From assembly GCA_030743915.1 (NCBI GenBank), contig JASLRP010000506.1:1-6128 (forward strand): a stretch of DNA of 6,128 nucleotides, written 5' to 3'. A program made the translations under genes and the position numbers. This stretch comes from SAR202 cluster bacterium. GTDB lineage: Bacteria; Chloroflexota; Dehalococcoidia; Lucifugimonadales; UBA1123. Under the pieces are notes generated by a model. The model searched no databases, was not told the origin of the DNA, and worked only from the letters and a program-made list of their open reading frames with translations. Positions 1 to 4,640 of this stretch are shown piece after piece (positions within the stretch are counted from its first letter, which is position 1; the number at the start of each line of letters is the position of its first letter).

Positions 1-1
1 G

Positions 2-1640
2 AATCTGCGCTCCAAAAGGCCGAATGCGTACTCGGTGAGAGACCTGGATTTGGTGAACCGCATTGCTGACCAGATCGCGGGAGCAGTCCAGAACTCCGTC
101 CTCCACGACAACCTGGAGCAGAACGTCAAAGAGTCTGAAACCATGGCAGAGGTAGGCAGAATAATCAACTCCTCTCTAGCCATCAACGAAGTGTACGAAC
201 GGTTCGCCCTGGAGGTCGCGAAGATCATTCCCTTTGACCTGATCACGGTTTCCAGGATCGACCTGGAAGCTAACACCAACCGAACAGAGTATGTCTCAGG
301 GATCACAGCTCAAGACCGGCAACCCGGAGCCGAAACGACAATAACCGGGACCCTGGCGCAAGCCGCGTTGGACCGCAGCGAAGCCGTGCTGCTGACCGGC
401 GAACCAGACTCCCAACAGGTGCAACAGTATCCTGAAGCGGTAAGCACTTTTCGATCAGGCATACGCGCTTCCCTTGCCGTTCCTCTGTTGTCCAGAGACG
501 AAATAGTCGGAGTGTTGTACCTGCAATCAAGAGATATTAACGCCTATGATGACTCGCACATGACGTTAGCCAGCCGGGTCGCTACTCAGATATCTGAAGG
601 GATTGCCAACGCCGAGCTTCACGCCACCATTGAGCGGGAAGGCATGGAAAGACAGGTGATCGGCGAAATTGGAAGGATCATCAGTTCGTCCTTTGACATC
701 GAAGAAGTGTACGAAGCCTTCGCGATCAGCGTCGGAAATCTCATCCCCTTCGACACGTTGAACATCAGCTCCACCGACAAAGAAAACAGCAGGCTGACCG
801 TTCTCTATGGCCACGGTTCTACCGTGATCGGAAGGCAGCCCGGCTCTCATATCCAGATGGAAGGCACACTGGCTGGCGAAACAGCTGAAAACCGCCAGAG
901 CTCAATCGTCCAGGACGAACAGGAGGCCATCCGGAATCGCTATCCGATGCTCGCGCCAGCGCTGGATGCCGGTTTAAGATCGTTCCTGGCCGTGCCGTTG
1001 ATACACAACGACGAAGCAATCGGGGTTCTTCAAGTGCGGTCAAAAACGCGCAAAGCCTACACCCAGGCCCATAGGGAGTTGGCGGACCGAATCAGCCACC
1101 AGATTGCCGGAGCGATCGACAATGCCAGGCTCCACGCCACCCTGGAAAGCGCGGCCAGAGAGCGAGAGGTATTAGCGGAAATTGGTCGAGTGATTAGCTC
1201 ATCAATAGAGACAGAGGACGTTTACGAGTCCTTTGCTCAGCAGGTCAAGCTTCTGCTTCCGTTCGACAGGCTGGCCGTCACGACTGTCGAAGCTGAATTT
1301 GGCCGTATATCCCATCCGTACGTGTCTGGCATCAGAATTCCAGGTTGGGAACCGGGTGAATACCATCCGTACGAAGGCTCGGCCACCCAAAAGGTTCTCG
1401 AGGCCCGGACGGGTTTGGTGGTGGCTGAAGATGATGGCAACGATTCAGAGCCTCCATTTCCCAACCTCAGAGCCGCCGAATCCTCGGAGCTTCGCTCGAT
1501 GGTAACTGTCCCTCTCTATGCATCCAATCAACCTGTTGGCACGTTGACTCTCAGGTCCAAGAATCCCGATGAGTACACACAGGCGTCGCTGGATCTGGCG
1601 CAGAGAATCGGAAACCAGATCGCCGGCGCCATCTACAACG
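2..1640 (+). repeat. Tandem GAF-domain repeat units of 171-172 codons
   Basis: The sensory region is built from near-equal units. The Q-I-x-x-G motif near each unit end starts at 71, 587, 1100 and 1616, with spacings of 516, 513 and 516 bases. The G-R-I/V-I motif near each unit start (EVGRIINSS, EIGRIISSS, EIGRVISSS) has its Gly codon at 155, 671 and 1184. Each is followed by VYExFA and then PFD. The units are diverged at DNA level, so this is an old protein-level duplication, not a recent DNA repeat. The first unit is cut by the window edge and more may lie upstream. Confidence 0.85.
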
Positions 1641-1960
1641 CCCAGCTTTACGCCAAACTTACCGCCGCACAGGAAGCTCTGGAGGATGGCGAACGCAGAT
1701 ATCGCACGCTCGTCGAGTCCGGCAGCGACGTGGTGTACACCGCCGACGAGACCGGCAGCTTCAGTTTTGTTGCGCCGGCAGTCGAAAGACTCACCGGCTA
1801 TCTTCCAGAAGAGTTGGAAGGCAATCACTTCACCTCGCTGATCCACAAAACTGGGTCAGCACCACTCGTCGGTTCTACCGACGCCAATTCACGGATCAGA
1901 TTTCGGAGACCACACACCAGTTCCCGATCACAACCAAATCCGGACAGACTCGTTGGGTAG
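2..1960 (+). CDS. Multi-GAF/PAS sensor histidine kinase, N-terminal part (5' truncated by window, frame broken at 3' end)
   Basis: This is the sensory half of a large histidine kinase. The frame is open through the left edge: the 11 codons before the GTG at 35 read LRSKRPNAYSV, the closing strand of a GAF domain, so GTG35 is internal and the true start lies outside. In order come the end of one GAF domain (to about 100), three complete GAF domains (about 182-620, 692-1130, 1202-1640), a short helical linker, and the first half of a PAS domain from about 1691 (RRYRTLVESGSDVVY, then ERLTGY). Each GAF carries an early PFD motif and ends in a Q-I-x-x-G helix. No cysteine occurs in this part, which argues against covalent bilin binding; the ligand is unknown. 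No membrane segment is visible, so the visible part looks cytosolic. After His at 1844-1846 the frame turns Ser/Arg/Pro-rich and stops at 1960; that tail (about 37 residues) is not family-like. The protein really continues in the next frame. Confidence 0.9.
   Translation, partial: NLRSKRPNAYSVRDLDLVNRIADQIAGAVQNSVLHDNLEQNVKESETMAEVGRIINSSLAINEVYERFALEVAKIIPFDLITVSRIDLEANTNRTEYVSGITAQDRQPGAETTITGTLAQAALDRSEAVLLTGEPDSQQVQQYPEAVSTFRSGIRASLAVPLLSRDEIVGVLYLQSRDINAYDDSHMTLASRVATQISEGIANAELHATIEREGMERQVIGEIGRIISSSFDIEEVYEAFAISVGNLIPFDTLNISSTDKENSRLTVLYGHGSTVIGRQPGSHIQMEGTLAGETAENRQSSIVQDEQEAIRNRYPMLAPALDAGLRSFLAVPLIHNDEAIGVLQVRSKTRKAYTQAHRELADRISHQIAGAIDNARLHATLESAAREREVLAEIGRVISSSIETEDVYESFAQQVKLLLPFDRLAVTTVEAEFGRISHPYVSGIRIPGWEPGEYHPYEGSATQKVLEARTGLVVAEDDGNDSEPPFPNLRAAESSELRSMVTVPLYASNQPVGTLTLRSKNPDEYTQASLDLAQRIGNQIAGAIYNAQLYAKLTAAQEALEDGERRYRTLVESGSDVVYTADETGSFSFVAPAVERLTGYLPEELEGNHFTSLIHKTGSAPLVGSTDANSRIRFRRPHTSSRSQPNPDRLVG
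1846..1860 (+). other. Frameshift site in the PAS domain of the sensor kinase
   Basis: Up to the CAC codon at 1844-1846 the +2 frame gives good PAS sequence (FTSLIH). From 1849 the frame one base back gives the rest of the PAS domain (NWVSTTRRFYRRQF, then TKSGQTRWVEQRV and GVVRDITDRR). The switch therefore falls between 1846 and about 1860, where an A4 run lies at 1847-1850. Adding one A would give I-H-K-N-W-V and join both halves in one frame. The surrounding bases are not a classical X-XXY-YYZ slippery heptamer. A one-base deletion or a homopolymer sequencing error is the simplest reading. Confidence 0.85.
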
Positions 1961-2790
1961 AGCAGAGGGTGACGCTGCTGAATCCTGGAGATGACAGCCC
2001 GAGCTTCCATGGCGTTGTTCGTGACATCACCGACCGTCGCGTCGCTGAAGAAGCGGAGCTTCAGAGAGCCTCAGCCGAGGCTCGCGCCGGAGCCCTGCAG
2101 AGGACCAGCCAGCGGGTGGTTACCGCCCAAGAGATGCTCAGAAGGGACATCGCGCAACAGCTGCACGGGTCGATTCAGAACCGCCTGATACTGCTTTTGC
2201 ACCGCCTTGGGATGGCCTTAAGCAAAGTCACAGACGGGGATGCCCACAGCGATATCAAGGAAATCCATCAGGACCTCAGCGTCATCCTGGAGACAGACAT
2301 ACGCGACATCAGCAGACAGCTTTACCCATCCATACTTAGGCAGGGCATTGTGCCTGCGGTCCAGAGCCTGACAGACCGAATCGAGTCTATGGTTCCTGTC
2401 CGTATCGACATCGACGATGAACTGGCGCATCAGGAGCGCAATGATCGCAGAATGTTGCCAGAACCCGGAAGGCTGGCTATATACCGCATCACCGAGGAAG
2501 CCCTCACCAACATAATGAAACATTCCAACGCCAAGGCCGTTGAGATTGACCTGACCTTTGAGAACGACCAAAAAGACCTGCGTGTAATGGTGCGAGACGA
2601 TGGCGTGGGATTCGATCTCGACTCCGCTGGAGAGACCGTGGGGCTGGTGGGCATGGAGGATTACGCAAACACGATGAACGGCAAGTACCAGATCTGGAGC
2701 GAGCCGGGCAAAGGCACGCGGGTTGAGGCTACGCTTCCGATTCTAGCGCCTGAAGAATCGACTCCGCCGACAACTGTGTCTTCGGAATGA
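1849..2790 (+). CDS. Sensor histidine kinase, C-terminal part: PAS end, HisKA_3 and HATPase
   Basis: This is the catalytic half of the same kinase, 313 codons when read from the frame break. The GTG at 1969 could pass for a start but lies inside the conserved PAS C-terminal strand and is really an internal Val codon. Domains: end of PAS to about 2035 (GVVRDITDRR), a helical linker, a HisKA_3 region with the phosphoacceptor His at 2164-2166 (RRDIAQQLHGS), the second helix with LYPSILRQGIVPAVQ (about 2320-2360), then the ATPase domain. N-box is EEALTNIMKHSN (about 2494-2530), G1 box RDDGVGFD (about 2593-2616) and G2 region VGLVGMED with GKGTRVEATLP. All ATP-binding motifs look intact. The residue after the His is Gly where most HisKA_3 proteins have Asp or Glu. 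HisKA_3 kinases normally phosphorylate NarL-type regulators, and one is encoded nearby. The 3' end overlaps the receiver gene on the other strand. Confidence 0.9.
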   Translation, partial: NWVSTTRRFYRRQFTDQISETTHQFPITTKSGQTRWVEQRVTLLNPGDDSPSFHGVVRDITDRRVAEEAELQRASAEARAGALQRTSQRVVTAQEMLRRDIAQQLHGSIQNRLILLLHRLGMALSKVTDGDAHSDIKEIHQDLSVILETDIRDISRQLYPSILRQGIVPAVQSLTDRIESMVPVRIDIDDELAHQERNDRRMLPEPGRLAIYRITEEALTNIMKHSNAKAVEIDLTFENDQKDLRVMVRDDGVGFDLDSAGETVGLVGMEDYANTMNGKYQIWSEPGKGTRVEATLPILAPEESTPPTTVSSE

Positions 2791-3091
2791 AGCCAATGGC
2801 TCCCTCTTCCTCGGCAAGGGAAAGATACCCAGGGTCCGTATTACCGCTGGTCAAGATCGACTTGGTTTCGGGGTAACACATTGCAACCGCCCGGATTACG
2901 TCCAGACCGGTCATATCCGGCATGTTCATGTCGGTGATGATGGCATCGGGAGACAGGGTTTTGACCAATTCTAATCCTGTGGTCCCATTGCTGGCTTCCC
3001 CAACGATCGAGATACCGCAAGCCTCTGCCAGGTAATAATGAAAGAGCTTTATGAAGTCAGGTTCGTCGTCTACTATAACGACGCGAATCAT
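2729..3091 (-). CDS. Single-domain (CheY-like) response regulator
   Basis: This encodes a 120-residue receiver domain with no output domain. Visible receiver residues are the acidic pair D8-D9 (VIVDDE), the phosphoacceptor D54 (IITDMNMPDMTG), T81 in ILTSGN and K104 in GFIPK. The ATG at 3091 is preferred: it begins MIRVVIVDDE directly at the first receiver strand and has an AGGA six bases upstream (minus strand). The longer reading starts at a TTG at 3136 and adds 15 residues unlike the family. The product probably takes phosphate from a histidine kinase and acts by protein contact or as a phosphate sink. It lies 113 bases downstream of the NarL-type gene on the same strand, so the two could share a transcript, though a possible promoter sits in the gap. 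Its last 62 bases overlap the kinase gene tail to tail. Confidence 0.9.
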   Translation of the reverse strand: MIRVVIVDDEPDFIKLFHYYLAEACGISIVGEASNGTTGLELVKTLSPDAIITDMNMPDMTGLDVIRAVAMCYPETKSILTSGNTDPGYLSLAEEEGAIGFIPKTQLSAESILQALESEA

Positions 3092-3099
3092 ATCTGGTC

Positions 3100-3165
3100 C
3101 TATTCCGTTCGATCCAACTGAAAAGTATTGTTTCAATAATCCATTTTCAGTAATGTTCGGAATAG
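3100..3165 (-). promoter_or_regulatory. Inverted repeat in the leader of the CheY-like gene
   Basis: CTATTCCG (3100-3107) and CGGAATAG (3158-3165) are perfect 8-base inverted copies about 50 bases apart. In the minus-strand transcript the downstream arm abuts the AGGA Shine-Dalgarno of the receiver gene, and a further GG/CC pair could form beyond a small internal loop, so pairing could partly hide the ribosome site. The upstream copy also lies in a shorter GGAA-N3-TTCC palindrome (3159-3169). A separate TATTG-TTT-CAATA palindrome lies at 3126-3138 in the loop. They could be operator half-sites or an RNA stem; the function is inferred only. Confidence 0.3.
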
Positions 3166-3171
3166 TTCCAA
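3143..3171 (-). promoter_or_regulatory. Candidate promoter for the CheY-like gene
   Basis: On the minus strand TTGGAA (3171-3166) and GAAAAT (3148-3143) are separated by 17 bases; each matches the sigma-70 consensus at four of six positions. It would start transcription about 45 bases before the ATG at 3091. The match is modest and read-through from the NarL-type gene is equally possible, since no terminator is seen after that gene. Confidence 0.25.
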
Positions 3172-3204
3172 TGGTGCTAACTCCATATTCAGACGGACTT
3201 TATC

Positions 3205-3864
3205 CTACAAGCTCTGAGTATCGTTGAGGTAGGCCAGAGTCGCTGTGACGCGAGAGTGAATGCCCTGTTCCCTGGAGACGCCCAGTTCCTGATAGATTGC
3301 GTTGATATAAGTCTCGACTGATTTCTCAGTCAGCACCAACTCCCCGGCTATGGCGGCGTTGTTGTATCCCTGAGCGATCAGTTCCAGCACCTGGCGTTGA
3401 CGATTTGTGAGCCTGGCCACCGCCGAGCCCTGACGGGGCTGCAAGTTCATCACAACCGCCGGGTCCAGGACCATCATCCCGTTCATGCTTCCTTCAATGG
3501 CCCTGACCACTGCGGAGACGTCTGGCACGGTTTGTTTCAACAGATAGGCCCAGCCGGACGTGCTCTCCAGAGGCAGGCTGGTGACGTAACGCCGCTCGTT
3601 GTGAGCGGATAGAATCACAATACCCGTGCCTGGTTTCGCTCGCTTGATCTGCACCGCGGCCTCGATGCCATCCATATCGCCTGGCAACTCGATGTCCATC
3701 AATATCGCGTCCGGGTCGTGTTGATCTTCCATCTCCAGGGCGGCCCGGGCGTCGTGAGCAACACCCACGACTTCGATATTTGCCTCACCTTCCAATGAAC
3801 GGTTAAGCATCTCTGCGAAAAACCGCTCGTCATCCACGATCAGCACTCTTATTTTCTGTTCCAT
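3205..3864 (-). CDS. NarL/FixJ-family response regulator (REC plus LuxR-type HTH)
   Basis: This encodes a complete 219-residue DNA-binding response regulator. The receiver domain spans about residues 4-122 with acidic residues D11-D12 (VLIVDDE), phosphoacceptor D57 (ILMDIELPG), S86 in VILSAH and K110 in YLLK. The LuxR-type helix-turn-helix spans about 151-215 (LTNRQRQVLELIAQGYNN, then the KSVETYINAIYQELGV recognition region). The start ATG is followed at once by the first receiver strand; no clear Shine-Dalgarno precedes it. Phosphorylation should drive dimerisation and DNA binding. The neighbouring HisKA_3 kinase belongs to the class that normally partners this family, although it is encoded on the other strand with the CheY-like gene between. 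A promoter-like site and a palindrome lie upstream, the latter a possible autoregulatory site. Target genes cannot be read from the window. Confidence 0.93.
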   Translation of the reverse strand: MEQKIRVLIVDDERFFAEMLNRSLEGEANIEVVGVAHDARAALEMEDQHDPDAILMDIELPGDMDGIEAAVQIKRAKPGTGIVILSAHNERRYVTSLPLESTSGWAYLLKQTVPDVSAVVRAIEGSMNGMMVLDPAVVMNLQPRQGSAVARLTNRQRQVLELIAQGYNNAAIAGELVLTEKSVETYINAIYQELGVSREQGIHSRVTATLAYLNDTQSL

Positions 3865-3903
3865 GTCGCTGTGTCAATAACTTTCGATATGCGTGATGTA
3901 GTC

Positions 3904-3918
3904 CGCTCACAATGAGCG
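3904..3918. promoter_or_regulatory. 15-bp palindrome CGCTCA-CAA-TGAGCG upstream of the NarL-type gene
   Basis: Six-base arms are perfectly complementary around a three-base centre. The site lies about 40-55 bases before the NarL-type start and about 20-30 bases downstream of the start point expected from the promoter candidate at 3943-3971. It could be a dimer operator, for example for autoregulation, or a small 5'-UTR hairpin. Symmetry is seen directly; the role is inferred. Confidence 0.4.
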
Positions 3919-3942
3919 AAGATCGTATTTTCTGCAAGCAAA

Positions 3943-3971
3943 ATTGTAACTGATGCCAGCGATAATGCAAA
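3943..3971 (-). promoter_or_regulatory. Candidate sigma-70-type promoter for the NarL-type gene
   Basis: On the minus strand TTTGCA (3971-3966) and TACAAT (3948-3943) are separated by exactly 17 bases. The -10 matches consensus at five of six positions and the -35 at four of six. Transcription would begin near 3936, leaving a leader of about 70 bases that contains the CGCTCA/TGAGCG palindrome. Confidence 0.45.
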
Positions 3972-4015
3972 CCAACTGGGCGGTCACGCCGAGACGCTAC
4001 ACTCTAGGACTCTAA

Positions 4016-4174
4016 ATGAAGCGCGTCAGACCAGCTCCTATACAGACAGAAGTATTATACTTTTCCCGGAAATGCGCCAAGAAACGCCTTGACATCTGCG
4101 GCGCCATGCCGAGTATTACCACTCAATGCCCACGTCGCCCAAACGTTTTCCAAATGAATTTCTGTCCATACTGA
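4016..4174 (+). CDS. Doubtful small ORF, 52 codons, basic with four Cys
   Basis: An ATG at 4016 has AGGA six bases upstream (4006-4009), a plausible ribosome site, and runs 52 codons to a TGA at 4172-4174. The product would begin MKRVRPAPIQ, is rich in Lys and Arg, and has Cys at 20, 28, 38 and 50. I recognise no family. It could encode a small basic protein or be chance: frames this short are common, and a palindrome and a promoter-like site sit inside it. It would lie upstream of the winged-helix gene on the same strand. Confidence 0.15.
   Translation: MKRVRPAPIQTEVLYFSRKCAKKRLDICGAMPSITTQCPRRPNVFQMNFCPY
4050..4062. promoter_or_regulatory. 13-bp AT-rich palindrome AAGTAT-T-ATACTT
   Basis: Perfect six-base arms surround one central base. 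It is AT-rich in a GC-richer setting and lies about 205 bases before the winged-helix start. An operator is possible; the TATTAT/TATACT within it resembles a -10 box but has no -35 at a usual distance. Confidence 0.25.
4089..4119 (+). promoter_or_regulatory. Weak candidate promoter for the winged-helix gene
   Basis: A perfect TTGACA (4089-4094) is followed after 19 bases by TATTAC (4114-4119, four of six). The spacing is longer than ideal. It would give a leader of about 140 bases to the GTG at 4268. The exact -35 is the main support. Confidence 0.25.
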
Positions 4175-4255
4175 CACCAGGGATCGGGTTACGCACGCCC
4201 AATTTGGGAGGCGGCGTAATGCTTGATGAAATCTCCGACCCATTCTGGCAACGCT

Positions 4256-4260
4256 GGAGG
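4256..4260 (+). promoter_or_regulatory. Shine-Dalgarno GGAGG that decides the winged-helix start
   Basis: GGAGG lies seven bases before the GTG at 4268, ideal spacing. The longer in-frame reading from TTG 4223 (or ATG 4226) has GGGAGG at 4206-4211, which is 11-14 bases away, and adds 15 residues with no domain character. Confidence 0.6.
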
Positions 4261-4267
4261 AACATCC

Positions 4268-4552
4268 GTGGTATCGACACTGATTGGCAGCAGACGCGCA
4301 AGCATCGACATATTGTTCGATGTTCTGACGGCCTGCCGTGGCCGCTCTCTCAACGAGAACGCCATAATGAGCCATTGCAGCCTGAGCAACCAGCAACTCC
4401 ACCGCTACCTGAATTTTATGAGCGCCCGCAATCTGGTGCAGAGCGACGACGATGGCAGATTCGGCCTGACTCCCAAGGGCGAGTTGGCATTCGACCAGGT
4501 GTCCAGCGCCTACACCATGCTCCAGAATTTCCAGGCCACGAGCGTGGGGTAA
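4268..4552 (+). CDS. Small winged helix-turn-helix protein (HTH_45-like)
   Basis: This encodes a 94-residue protein that is nearly all one winged-helix domain. Features are a first helix RRASIDILFDVLTAC (about 9-23), a second short helix, a recognition helix around SLSNQQLHRYLNFMSARNLV (38-57), and a wing ending FGLTPKG (65-71), followed by a C-terminal helix to about residue 88. The pattern of a helix ending in a Y-L-x-F segment, then N/G-L, then L-T-x-K-G is typical of the archaeal-type winged-helix regulators grouped as HTH_45; that assignment is from memory of the family. There is no ligand or receiver domain. It is probably a DNA-binding regulator that dimerises through its last helix. 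It has its own terminator and converges with glyA. The GTG start is chosen for its Shine-Dalgarno; a longer 109-residue reading from TTG 4223 is possible. Its targets are unknown. Confidence 0.8.
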   Translation: MVSTLIGSRRASIDILFDVLTACRGRSLNENAIMSHCSLSNQQLHRYLNFMSARNLVQSDDDGRFGLTPKGELAFDQVSSAYTMLQNFQATSVG

Positions 4553-4587
4553 CACAGCGTTCAACGACTGTGCCCCCAAGCATGGAG

Positions 4588-4618
4588 CGCCTCTCCCCAT
4601 TCTCGGAGAGGCGTTTTT
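4588..4618 (+). terminator. Rho-independent terminator of the winged-helix gene
   Basis: CGCCTCTCC (4588-4596) pairs perfectly with GGAGAGGCG (4605-4613) around an 8-base loop and is followed by T5 (4614-4618). It lies 35 bases after the winged-helix stop. In the other direction the hairpin falls 23 bases after the glyA stop but has no U-run, so it would end glyA transcripts only weakly if at all. Confidence 0.85.
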
Positions 4619-4640
4619 CGTTCTCAGCCAGCAGCGACGA

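Larger units (their letters stand above)
3865..4267. other. 403-bp intergenic region between divergent regulator genes
   Basis: This gap separates the leftward NarL-type gene from the rightward winged-helix gene. It holds a good leftward promoter candidate, two palindromes, a weak rightward promoter candidate and a doubtful 52-codon reading frame, each listed separately. Longer open frames run into it on both strands (for example from 4126 on plus), but they show no recognisable domain and conflict with the winged-helix gene. I see no tRNA, riboswitch fold or transposon end. Confidence 0.6.

Noticed and set aside
1843..1853. Programmed -1 ribosomal frameshift in the kinase
   Set aside because: The bases before the switch (CCACAAA) do not fit an X-XXY-YYZ slippery heptamer, and I see no strong downstream stem. 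A base loss or sequencing error is simpler.
1969..2790. A separate histidine kinase gene starting at GTG 1969
   Set aside because: The same frame carries clear PAS sequence upstream to 1849, and position 1969 lies in the middle of a PAS strand, so GTG is an internal Val codon.
2791..2801. AGCCA-A-TGGCT symmetry just after the kinase stop as a terminator
   Set aside because: A one-base loop cannot form a normal hairpin, there is no T-run, and the bases encode the end of the receiver domain.
3092..3136. N-terminal extension of the CheY-like protein from TTG 3136
   Set aside because: The start is TTG, the extra 15 residues are unlike a receiver, and ATG 3091 has a Shine-Dalgarno and begins at the first receiver strand.
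3871..3876. TTGACA on the minus strand as a -35 box for the NarL-type gene
   Set aside because: It lies only seven bases before the ATG, leaving no room for a -10 and start point upstream of the gene.
4055..4600. 181-codon minus-strand open frame
   Set aside because: It is antisense to the winged-helix gene, spans its terminator hairpin and shows no family features.
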